Positions 22,578 to 33,369 of a stretch of 64,000 nucleotides of DNA are shown here, one piece after another (the first letter of the stretch is position 1; every line of letters begins with the position of its first letter). This stretch comes from Tetraselmis striata (lineage: Eukaryota > Chlorophyta > Chlorodendrophyceae > Chlorodendrales > Chlorodendraceae): the NCBI GenBank assembly GCA_006384855.1, contig VCJN01002223.1, forward strand, positions 1 through 64,000, given 5' to 3'. The position numbers were made by a program, and so were the translations under genes. Under the pieces are notes generated by a model, which saw only the letters and a program-made list of their open reading frames with translations, was not told the DNA's origin and made no database searches.

Positions 22578-23693
22578 AACCTCGGCGGGGCGGTGCTGGG
22601 GCGGGCGATAAAGTTAGGAGTTTGCAGCTGGCTCATGTAGCGCTAATACTTAGTCGCTACATGAGCTAGCAGCAAAAGGCGATATATCGGAATCATCCAT
22701 TAGTTGCTGCTATGACCCGGGTCATTGGCTGCAAGCGTCCTCGCCGCGGCTGATAGCCCACCCCGGGGCGGGGGTCCCTTTTGTTCCTGGCAGTTAGCAG
22801 TGCGCTTTTCTGAAAGCCCTTATATGTAATTTTTTTAAAAAATCCATAAAGTTATGAAGTTTGCCATGACGTGGGTCATCGGTGTCACGCCGGCGCCGGC
22901 CGGGCCTACTGGTGTGAATTACAAAAAGGGCCTACTGGTACCAATAACACTTTAGTCGCTGGCCTCTAATTAGTATTGCAGAATACTTCGGCAATTCGCT
23001 TCACTCTATTATTAACGGAGCTTCGCCCTCCCAGGGCTTTATGCCCTAAATTGACCGCTGCCTAAACGCCGTCGTAGGGACTCTGCAAGGGTTTCAGTGT
23101 TTCACTGTTGCCAGTCCTGTCCCGGGCGAGGAAAAAACACTACAGTGCCTTTTGTGCCCGAGCCCCCCTGCCCGCCGCCCCTAACTAAGGAGTACTTTAC
23201 CTTTACCCCATTCTACATCACCGTGTTGCAGTGTAGTTTACTTCACGCGCGCTGATGCTGATGCTGAAGTATCCCTGGGGATACCCTACCGTATTTAAAC
23301 TCTGCGACGCTGCGACGCTACATGAGATACAAGCAGACAGCCAGACGAGGTATCAGTAGCGACTACAGGGTCGGTAAAGCTACAGGGCGGGACTACCGTA
23401 GCACAGCTATCGCTTCTTGCGACGTGCATGTGAAATAGCACGGTGCAGGGCCCCAACCTCTGGCCTCGAGGCGCACAGGAAGTCAAACAGCTCAACGCTC
23501 AGAGCGTCGAAGCGTCACCCCCGTTACCCTGCTTGACCGCCGCCCCTCTGATTCAGGCGGGCGATCCTCAGAGCTTCGGGCTGCGGGTTCAGCGCCGCTT
23601 CGTCAGTCCGGGAGCGGCTGCGCGCCTAAACGACCCCTCCCTCAACAACCCCTGCCCCGCTCTCTGGAGAACCACCGGTTCACTTTGGACAGT
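22578..23693. other. intergenic region upstream of Cys-module gene
   Basis: No supported exon. It contains a 12-bp inverted repeat (22631-22642 with 22655-22666, arms GCTCATGTAGCG) and a short copy of the retrotransposon tail at 22908-22930. The promoter of the gene at 23694 should be near the right end. Confidence 0.4.
22908..22930 (-). repeat. short retrotransposon 3'-tail copy
   Basis: Contains GTGTGAATTACAAAAAGGG, the same terminal motif as at 40730, 32940 and (inverted) 19230. Confidence 0.6.
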
Positions 23694-25890
23694 ATGAAAT
23701 CTCAGCGGGGCGTCCTTATCGCCTTGCTTCTAGTGGCTCTTCTGGGAAGCGCTGCCGGGACAAGGTGAGCAGCCCCAGAGCCGCAGCAGTAAAGTGTCGC
23801 GCGTTCGAGCCGAGGCGAGTAGGACGGGCCGCGCCGCGCCGACGAGGAGGCACGAAACTCAGCAGCATCCCCCACGTGGCGGTTTTTCGCATCATAACAT
23901 CATCGTCGCCATGTCGTCGTCGGTACGTACGGGTAGCATGCTTTAGCGACTATATATGGTGCACCGCGATGTCGAAGCGACAGTTACCGTACGAGGTACT
24001 AAGGATTTGTTAGGGTCTGCCTGAAATTGAATGAATAAATTAAATTGAATTTCTTTATTTATCTGATCCCCGTTACCGTAAGGATTACATTCCGCCGAGG
24101 ACACCGCAGTGATACTGCTACGACCTGTATTAACGCACTGACTCCTATGAGTACGGAAGTCGGGTTGGCTGTCGTACCACCACACGGCAGGCGGTCGGCA
24201 GTAGCAGCAGGTGCTGCTGGGCGGCGGTCCGTGGGTGTGGCGTGCCGGGTGGCACTTACATGGGGAGAGAGCGCCCCACAACTGTGCTGCCCTTCCGAGG
24301 GTGGTCACTGACCCACCGAGCGGCACGTCGGCGGATCGTTGGCGCAGGGGGCACTTGCCTCTCCGTCGCGGACTGAAAGCCGTCGACGAGAACAGCTCGT
24401 GCGTGGTCCAGCGGGTTCAGTACAGCTACAAACCGCGCGGCGGCGGCAACTGGCAGGACAAGCACTCTGGGCTCGACACCTGCTTCGACGAGTGCGGCGA
24501 TGAGTACGACTTCTTGGTGCACAACACTCGGACGGACTCCTGCTATGTAAGCCTGGACCACGTGGCCTTTCCTCGCTTTTCGTTTATTGTTTTTATGTAT
24601 ATATAGTGTTATGTTTAAATAAATCTAAACATGAAAAGCTCTACACAATACATGTAAACGCACTCGCATTCGTATGATGTATATATCACTGACACTTGTA
24701 TATAACATGATTATAAGTAATGCAGATTATAAAGTTAAAAAGTCCATGAATCGGGCCATGAGTTGCACTCCTTATTTTGTTACACATCATTTAATTTGTA
24801 GACGCATTTAGTTAAACATTTACTCTTGTACTCGAAAAGTGTAGCCAGGGACCTTGTTGACATGTCATGCCTTGTCTAAATACTCCACTGCCGCATGCCT
24901 TGTTCGTTCGCCAGTGCTGGAGGGCACAGGATGGGCAGCTGGAGTACACAGGGGGCAACGACGACACGTTCGACCTGACCGCCTGCCGCAACACTCGCGC
25001 AGCTTCGGACGACGACGATTCCTCATCGTCATCATCCAACGGAAACCCCCGGGCTGGCGGCGGCGACGTCGAGCCAGCAAAGTGCACGCGCAAATTTAGC
25101 GAATACACCTACAAGCCCCGGAACGGGGGTAACTGGCAGCGAAAGTACGAGGACCTCGATGACTGCCTGCGGCAGTGCCGGGATGGTTACGAGATCATAG
25201 TGCACAATCGAAACAGTGGTAGCTGCTACTGCTGGCGTCTGGAGGACGGCGACTTCCAGCCATCGACCGGTGCTGACCAAACGTACTACATTGGCAACTG
25301 TTACGTCGGGGGACCTGGCGGGAGCACCCGCGCCGGCGAGGATGAGCTTCCCCCAGTTGGCTACTCGTTTAGCGCCGATGAGCTGGAATATTGCATCGAG
25401 GAAGAATATGAAGTGAGTGCACAGCCCAGCTCCGGCGCTGCATTTTCTCCCCAATTACTTTAGTTAGTCCCATGAGCAGATTTAGAAAACGTTTGTGAGG
25501 CATAGACTGACCATTTATTTGGCGGTTGCTTCACAGCCGTGGACCATATTCGGAGATTACGCCTGCACGGGCAGCTTCCACTTCGTAGTCAGGCCAAACT
25601 ACCTGGTGGAGGAGATCGACCCTTACGACAGCGAGGAGGCTGGAAACGTCGGCGAGTTTTACTACGATGGGAGCGTCGAGATGTGTCAGACGATCTTCTC
25701 TCTGGACTATTGGAATGCTCTGAAGGACGAAGCCATTCGCGTGCGCAGCGAGAGCTGGTACACCCACAGTGTACGCACTGGCGAGTGCTGGCTGTACACA
25801 GACGACAGCGACTGCAACCGGCTCACATTCGTGGGAGCTAACTCGGGCATGGAGAGTGGTCGGTACTGCAATGACTGGACCCGCAAGTAG
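23694..25890 (+). CDS. secreted protein with two six-Cys modules and a novel C-terminal domain
   Basis: Four phase-consistent exons, 23694-23764, 24348-24546, 24915-25412 and 25537-25890, give 373 aa. Residues 1-23 are a clear signal peptide (MKSQRGVLIALLLVALLGSA). Module A (about 42-114) and module B (147-220) share the pattern C, then NW, then LD-x-C-x3-C, HN, SCYCW and a final C. A Ser/Asp linker separates them. The module resembles WSC/PAN-type extracellular Cys domains, but I cannot assign it. Residues 257-373 form a separate domain with FYYDGS, SWYTH, ECWLY and GRYCNDW. The same C-terminal domain follows one module in the gene at 48733-50378. Likely cell-wall or extracellular; function unknown. 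Confidence 0.85.
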
Positions 25891-26931
25891 CGACTGAGTG
25901 CTCGACATGCCAGGTTCGACATGACATGCTCGACAACGCACACATCGATGGAGACCCTGCTCGAGTTGGTCGAAGATCACAAGTCTGAATGCAAGTACGG
26001 GTATTCAATGATCTCGCCAGGGATGCTAGGCTGGCATCAGAGGCAGACCTGCCTGCTATACATAGTATGTCCATGCTGGAGGCAGGGTGGAGCTTGTACA
26101 TACCCCAGCATGGGCACCTCTCCAGCGCTGATGCGGCCGCTCGAACGTATATACAGCAGTATGCTTGCAGCCTTTGTTCTCGCCTAAATCAACCCCATGT
26201 CGCACTTTGTAGTTTAACCTGCTTTGTGCTGTAATTGTTGCCAGTTTTTGCTCTGGAGGCCAGCAGTATATCGCAGAATGGGCACGGCTGAGTGGATCTC
26301 TCTTTACTCGGAGCTTCCTGTGATGAGCCCAAGAGTCACTGCTCATTTGAAATTATCGGCATCACCGCAGTTTACCGCTGCAATGATGATAAACCTGCCG
26401 CATATGATGCAGAGCAAAGTGTGCTGGGGCGGAGGGGGCAGCAATAGCTGTACGACAGGCGCACCAAAAGTGTTGAACTGCGAGAGTTGCATATCACGCA
26501 TAAAAATATAATAACGGAGTCATTTGAAAGTTGCCTTATTATCAGCATTGCCGGATCAGCCGCCTGCCCTGCTGTCTGGAATTTTCATTATTTACATGGT
26601 CAAGCATCTGACATGCTTGCATTGGATCAGGGCTACTCTGGCGGCTTCCTAGCAGCCACCCCACGCTGAAATCGGCTGTTATTGCAGTTTTGGGGTATGT
26701 GTGCACCGCTGCCGGCCGCCGCTGTCGGTGGGAGCGATCCGCCCGGCCCAAAACAGAGGGTGCGCCATTCCGTATGTACAGAACAAGGCGTCAGTGTGGC
26801 TTCGGCAGCCTGCATTATCTAATTTGCGTACGGTGTGGTACACATATGTACAGAGATTGCAACAGTTGGCAGTATATACACCGACGGCGGTCTTGCCGTC
26901 TTCAGGCGGCGGCATAGGTCGGGCGCTTTCG
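25891..26931. other. convergent 3' region
   Basis: No gene supported. Contains TGTAA at 26230-26234 downstream of the Cys-module gene. The right part is the 3' flank of the ankyrin-RING gene. Confidence 0.4.
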
Positions 26932-29900
26932 TCAGTAAAAGTTGAAAAGGATGTGCTGGATCTCTTGCCGGCAGATGGGGCAGGCCAGGATGCCGCGCTT
27001 CTTCAAGCCCAGCGCGCATGACTTGCAGCAGCACTTGTGCACACTGCGGCAGGGGGAGGAGGAGGGGGAGAGTGGTCAGAGCGCAGCGTCACACGGCCTG
27101 CCAGAATGCAATCACGCACAAGGCATAGCGAATCGCGGCAGCGTGTACGATACTACCGCTGGTAGTAATAATGTAAGCCACCCGTAGTAGTTAGTGCATA
27201 TATAATGGATTTATGGAATGATGAGGCCGTGTACGACGATCATGTCGTCCCAGCAATATCGGCTCGGCGTGTCCTGGGTTTCCCCGGTTGATGCATCAGC
27301 CCTTCGGGGTTCGAATGAGGCCATGGTCTTAGCAGGGCTATGCCAGACCTACGACTGCACTTGGCGCAAGAGGTCAAGTGCTGGGCCGACGTCTAAGGGC
27401 GAACTTTACTTTTACTTTCACTTTTACGACGATAATGTAGATGATGCTGCTGGCAGCGTATGCGCGATATATGTGGCGCCAGTTGTGCAAAAGTTTACGG
27501 AATATGCAATGCAGATGCAGGTTTCAAAATGTTGTATAAAATATTAATATTGAATAACTGTTAATTATAAAATAAAGCAGTATAACGCCTATTTATGTAG
27601 GAAAGTATATAAACACTGCGCGGATCTATTACTGCTGCTGTTGCGCTCAGCAGACCACCCGCGCAGGCCTCCAGTACCACGCAGCATCACCATACTCGGG
27701 GCGATATGGGAAAGGGGAGTCGCGGGGCAGCGGCGTGGAAGCGCACGGCGCTTTGGCTGCGCACCTGTCTCCGTGAACGAAGCCGGCCGAGCGGGGCTCT
27801 GTGAAGCAGATGACGCACAGTGTGTCCTCGTCAGCCACCTTCCCGGCCTGGTTGCTTGAACCCGACCCCTTGACGCCCTCCGCTGCTGCCGCTCGGGGCT
27901 CCTGAACCGCCGGCAGCGCGGCGACCAGATGCGCGGGGACGCAGAGCTCCTCCACCCCCGCTGGCGAGAGCAGCACACGGGGGCTGTGGGTGGGGACGGC
28001 AGGCAGCTCCTGTGCGTCGAAAAACTCGTCGGCCGGGAGCGGCCGAGGGGCCACGCCTCCGGCGTCCTCTGTAGCCTCGGCCGCGCCGCCGTCATTGAGC
28101 GGCGCACCCTCGCGTGTCGGCGCCAACGTGCCGGCCTCTGCCTCGTCCTCGCCAAACGCAGCAGGAGGCGCGCTGGGCGGCGCAGTCGGCTCCTCGTCCG
28201 GAAGGAGCGGCGGCGCGGATGGGGTCGAGTCGCCCACGGGCGCCGCGCCGGCGACATCGGCTGCGCTGAGCGCCTCGAGCGGAAGGGGCGTGACTGGCGG
28301 GCCTGCAGCCGCGCTTGCGGCGCCGTCCTCCTCCTCGTGCGGCTCCCGCTGCTGCCTCTGCAGTGGAGCAACATAGTGTCACAGAGGTCAGAGAATATGG
28401 CGCGGGAGCACGTGGTTGAGGCTGGAAAAAATAACACCTGGGGGGGGGGGGGGGGGGGGGGAGGGTTCACCTGCGGGGATGGCAGGCTGGCGGCGCGGCG
28501 CGGAGCGACTCTGGTACCAACAGACTGAGCGGACCCTCCAGCCTGGGGCGAGCGCTCCATGGACAGGCTGCACGCGGGCATTGCAGATCACGGGCATTGA
28601 GTGAGTCCCAGGCTCAGGCGGCACGGCGAGACGCAACGAGGATCACACGAAAGGCATGACAAGGAAGGATGATACAAACAACAGCTGTGATGATGATGGC
28701 ATCGACACCGGCCACGAGGCTCATGACACCATATTGGTAGTGCTAGGTATATGGCAGGTGCCGAACGCACCTGCGGGCGCCATTTATAAGAACGAATATG
28801 GGGTGAGAATCTGCCCTGCTTGAGAGTTGAAATGTAGCCGAAGGTATAGCGGAGATATAGTGAATGTTCTTATAATAGATTGCGTCATCAGCAGCCAGTT
28901 TGAGGCAACTCAGGAGGTTTCGTATACATGAGCCGGCATCTTCATAATGCGAATCAATAACACAAACATCCATTTGTGCTAGCACACGAGGCACAGGAAC
29001 ACTCGCTATTACCGACCTCTGACAGTGGGGGCAGCTTCTGATTCACAGTGTTGGGCTGTTGTCATTACTACCGCGTCGGCACCCACAGAGCCAGACACAA
29101 TACTGGCAGATATCAGGATGATGGGAGCATGAAGCTGGCAGCGATCATCGTAATGATGGTAATGATGGTCAAGTGGCGTGCCTAGGCGGCGGCGGGGGGG
29201 GGGGGGGGGGGGGCGGGGGGCATCACCTGCGCATCAGCGCGTGCACCCGGGGGCTGCTCTCCCCCTTGTGGTACTGCGCCTGCAGCCACGCCGCCAACTG
29301 CGCATCGCTCATCCCTGATCTCATCGCACCACACAGCGCCAAGTCGCTCAGCATCCCAGAAAGGCATGCAGTGCAGAAGGGGGCAGGGCCTGCCCCTGCC
29401 CTGCCCCATGATTTTCCTGTTGGATAGGCCCAAGGAAAATCATAAGGAGCTCTGGGGGGGGGGGGGGGGGGGGAGGGGGGACCTGGCGGGGGGATCCGCG
29501 CGCGCGCTGCGGCCAGAGCTGCGTCGCCCGGGGGTACACGAATGTCTGGCATGCTGGACGCGCTGGCTGCCCGTGAGTGACGCCCGGCGTCCAGCGGCGG
29601 GGTCTGCGCGCCATCACGGCATTGGCACCGCTGTCAGTCGCCCATCAGTCGGGGCCGGAGTTACATCCCTGTCTAGCTCTGCCCCAAGCACCGCCCAATC
29701 CATCACGTAGGCCCTGGCCGCACGCCCTGTTGCACTTGCACTGGGCACATATGTGGTACGTGGTATGTGGAGAAGTTGGCGGGGGGGCTGGCTCACCTCA
29801 TACATGCTGTGCGAGCGGGCATGGGAGCCAGGGGTGAGGGGTGCCGGGGGCGGGACGCCCGCAATCGGCACACCGGTGGTGTGTCGGCGCTGCAGGTGGG

Positions 29901-31883
29901 GCTGGGTCCCGGCGTGGCTGTTGATGGCGTTGGCAAACCCCGTGACGGCGGTCCACGCCGCCTGCCATGGCCAGCCAGCGACCCGTCAGTCAGTCGGCCC
30001 ATCCATCAGGACCATGGACAACCAACGCATTAGATATGGGAGCGTGTGTGGAGGATGGCATCGTGGGGCACAAATCAATACGTGAACAACATTTGGGTTG
30101 GCTCGTAGTTGGTGGTTTTGACGGGAAACCCATGCATGAGCCAAATTGTATCCGGGTACTACATCAAATAGGGCAGGCACAAGCAATTCATGGCAGAACC
30201 TACACCTATGCAGCAATAGCATGCTCGGCGGCTGCGAAGCCGATTGAATGGACGGCAACCTCGACTCAACCACATGAACACATTCAATGCCACAGAATCG
30301 ACACATACCGGGGCTGGCTGGATGACGCAGATTTAGGGTTTTGAACCCTGGGCCAGGTGGTCAGGAAGGCAGCCGATGGAGCGGCGCAACAGGGGCGTGC
30401 CTGCTGGGCGATAGCGGGGCCCTCTCCCTCGCTGGCAGCCGGGCGAAACTTGACCCGGCAGCCAACCCGCACGTCGCCCTCCAGGCTGAGGCCTGACACG
30501 GCGGCGGCGGCGGTGCGGCCGGGCGGCAGGCACAGCGTGCACTGCAGCACCTCCTCGTCGGGGGTGGGGCCCGCCTGGAAGCCAACCTCTGCGCGGGCGC
30601 CGTCCAGCCACGCGCGGCTGAATGGCTTGAAGGACTGCACGAGGGGGGGGGGGGGGGGGGGGCGACCGGGATGGATCAGTGCATGCATGAGCATCTACAC
30701 AGTTACTCCCCTGCCTACAAGTTGTAGTAGACGTGCCCCTTTACCACTTGGTGCGGTGACATGCGGGGTTGGTCCAGAGCCGGGGGGGCCAGACCTGAAA
30801 GTCCTTGTAGCAGCAGAGCTGCAGGCGGACCTGCCTGCCAGAGCTGCCCTTGGGGTGCGCGGTGCGCGAGAAGACGGACACCCAGCGGGGCTTCCAGCGG
30901 TGGGAGATGCCGTGGTAGCGGTTGACCTAACGGGCGGGTGAGCAGGCACCCAGCGCGCATCAGCCGGCGCCAAGGAAGCGGCAGGCAAGCGGGCGGTTAG
31001 CTGATGTCGGGCGGGGCGGATGGTGGTTGGGGCTGGCTCACCTTGAGGCTCAGCCAGCCGGAGAAGAGCGCGCGGTTCTCGAACATTCGCACCAGCGTGG
31101 GGAAGCCTTTCATGATGGCAAAGTCCAATGCCGTGAAGCCTGCGCAAGAGCCTCGTGTGTCAGCAAAGGGCGGCCCGCGGGAGTGCGCCGCGGGGTGTTT
31201 GAGGTGTCCTATAGGGAAGAAGGAGAGGGGAGGGGGTACAAGAAGATGTGGGTGGGTAGATGGCAAGGGGCAGCGCTGGGTCGCCTCGCACCCCGCATGT
31301 TCTCTAGGTATGGGTCCGCGCCCACTTCGATGAGCAGCTTGGCCACGGCCTCGAAGCCATTGTGCGCGCACTCGTGCAGCGCACCGCCGCAGCTCTTGGC
31401 GCCGTTGGACAGGCTGTTGACATCGGCGCCTGCCTGGATGAGCTGCGTCGCCGCCCGGGCAGCGTGCCATTCAGGTCAGCGGCTTGCTAAGGATGATTAC
31501 CCCCTCCCCCCTCCCCCCGGGCCATGTTCCTCCTTGCCACGAGTCGCGGAGACCAGACAGGGGCATGCGCAGCACTCGCACCAGCTTTGTCATCAGAAAG
31601 CTGCCGCGCGAGGCCGCCAGCACGATCGGCGTGCGGCCCTGCTTGTCGCGGTGCTCGATGGCCGCCTTCCGCTGCGCCACGCTGCCCGTGGCGGAGTCTA
31701 CCAACAGGTCCTGCCCCACGCAGGCGGCCATCTGTCAGCCCTGCCCAGGCCGCGCCCACACAGCGCCCCACCCGCGGCATGGGCCGGCTGCTCCCGCCGC
31801 ACCTGCAGCCGCTTCACCTCATTGCGCTCCACAAGCTTGTGCACCCGCTCGCCCAGGCTCTTCTTGCGGCCGAAGAGCGGCAT
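26932..31883 (-). CDS. XBAT34/35-like ankyrin-repeat RING E3 ligase with MDM2-type (C2H2C4) RING
   Basis: Twelve exons, all phases consistent, 675 aa: 31883-31803, 31710-31582, 31442-31292, 31139-31042, 30926-30795, 30634-30401, 29961-29797, 29630-29483, 29314-29227, 28567-28471, 28357-27765 and 27043-26932. Residues 45-150 are ankyrin repeats (KQGRTPIVLAASRGS; GGALHECAHNGFEAVAKLL; GFTALDFAIMKGF). A segment beginning FSGWLSLK with RWKPRWVSVF and later AVTGFANAINSHAG matches the middle domain of plant XBAT34/35. A Pro/Ala/Asp-rich linker precedes the C-terminal RING (about 621-672): CVIC, HGDSVH, C-x2-C and CPICRQEI, ending in LFNFY. The His-x4-His spacing is that of MDM2, not the CGH of plant XBAT RINGs. 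Intron 6 appears to use a GC donor. Expected role is ubiquitin transfer. A SINE sits in the last intron. Confidence 0.85.
27251..27427 (+). mobile_element. SINE-like copy 1 (5' truncated), inside last intron of ankyrin-RING gene
   Basis: Shares GGTTGATGCATCAGCCCTTCGG-like and GGGTTCGAATGAGG segments, and a 3' end of GCGAACTTTACTTTTACTTT, with copies at 43869 and 51310. Lies antisense to the host gene. Confidence 0.75.
30401..30402 (-). other. likely GC-AG intron 5' splice site
   Basis: No GT donor keeps the frame at the end of exon 6. CAG|GCACG at this point joins in phase to the acceptor at 29962 and restores the XBAT-like QQ-AAWTAVTGF junction. Confidence 0.55.
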
Positions 31884-33369
31884 CGCGTCCGCCGCCCACG
31901 GCCTGCGCGGGCTGCGGCGGTGGGTCCCATCTCTCAGCCACCTTGCGGACGCTGTGACACCTACCGCCTCTCCGGCGTCCAAGCCCCGCGAGCGTTTCGG
32001 GCAGATGGAGTCTCGGAAGCGGCGCGCCAGTGGGTTGTGCCCGCCGACGACGAGTCGGCGATGTCAGAAGGTGACACTTGTCACCCGCTCAAAACAGAGG
32101 CGCTAGGTACTACCGCAAAGCGGAGCGAACTCGTATCGTATTATTATTGGACTCTGCTCCGCCGCCGGCGGGGCGTCGCGCGAGACGCCCCAGGCGAGGA
32201 AGTAATCCTTAGTAGGTTGTGGCGGTCCTCCCGAACGCCCCGCTTCCTAGGTTCAGGATAAAATCGAGAGAGCACATGCGTGTGGAGGCTGGGAGATGGG
32301 GTGGATGAATTCGAGCGAGCGGCGGGTTGGCCCGTTGTAGATGATAGCGGGTTGGCGTATACGGGTCGTCGGCAGTCCGACGGAGCACCGGCTCGTGAGC
32401 TCAGCACAGTCGTCGCGGACCGCAAAAGGCGGTTGTGCGGAATAGTATGACGTGGGGACTTCAGGACGCCAGCTACAGTGAGCCGTCCCAGCCATCCAAA
32501 GCCCCTGGTAGTGATGGGAAGACACCTTTGCGCGACTGGCTGTGGCCGTAGACCGCCGGCGTGGTGCAGGTTGCGTGGAAGCGTGTATGGTCTGAGGCGC
32601 GGGCGTCTCGGTCGCAGTCATCACAACGTTGCAGGTACAACCGGTCGATATATGCATATCGGTCGCTAGTGGCTAGCGGTCGGTACTATCGGTGTATTCC
32701 TTACATACTGCGCTGCTTATTTGTCTAGTAGCTATTGCCAGTACGGGTACTGCTGTATTACAGGCAATCCTTATTTATTACTTGTAACTACTCGTAAGAG
32801 TGCCTCTCCCGCCGTACCTGTGAATTCATGTTCCGGATTTCTTGCGCTTATTATTCGTCAAAATGTACCGGTATAGGCCGGACGGGACAATCGCTACTCG
32901 TATTGGCTGCCACGGTACCTGCACGAGTACTGCAACATCACTGGTGTGAATTACAAAAAACGCCAGCGCAGAAACACATCCGCCGCTCATTACAGCAGCA
33001 GTAGCGCTCTAACGACCCTATCAAATCTATTATATGTGCAATGCTTAAGGATTATTCGAAATGAAGACTCTAGTTCGCACGGCACTAAGCCGCTTGCAGA
33101 AAGCGGCCCGCATCCGCAGTACCGGCTACCGTAGTTCTGCCTGCTTCCTCGCCGGCCCTCTGCACGACCTGCCAGCTGCCCGCAGCAGTACCGTAGCTCC
33201 GCACCCCCTCTGCAGCGAATAGCTCACCAAAGCAGTAAAACATCCCACCCGGAACATTATCCAGAAGCCAAGCTCCACCGTGTTCTGCATCTCCGTGTTA
33301 TAGCAGCGCCCCCGCCGCGCGCCGCCGCCCCACCTCCCCCCCTCCCCCCACCCACCCCCATCCGCCATC
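31884..33369. other. divergent intergenic region (ankyrin-RING and SR genes)
   Basis: Probably contains both promoters. No exon seen. A short copy of the retrotransposon terminal motif (GTGTGAATTACAAAAAA) is at about 32940-32960. Confidence 0.4.
32940..32960 (-). repeat. short retrotransposon 3'-tail copy
   Basis: CTGGTGTGAATTACAAAAAA, matching the tail motif at 40730 and 22908. Confidence 0.5.

Noticed and set aside
27589-28581. 330-codon minus-strand frame rich in Arg/Pro
   Set aside because: Wrong frame of the exon encoding the linker before the RING.
26932-28581. Separate small RING gene starting at ATG 28581
   Set aside because: The exon also splices in phase from the ankyrin gene, and the whole order matches XBAT34/35, so one gene is more likely; not fully excluded.
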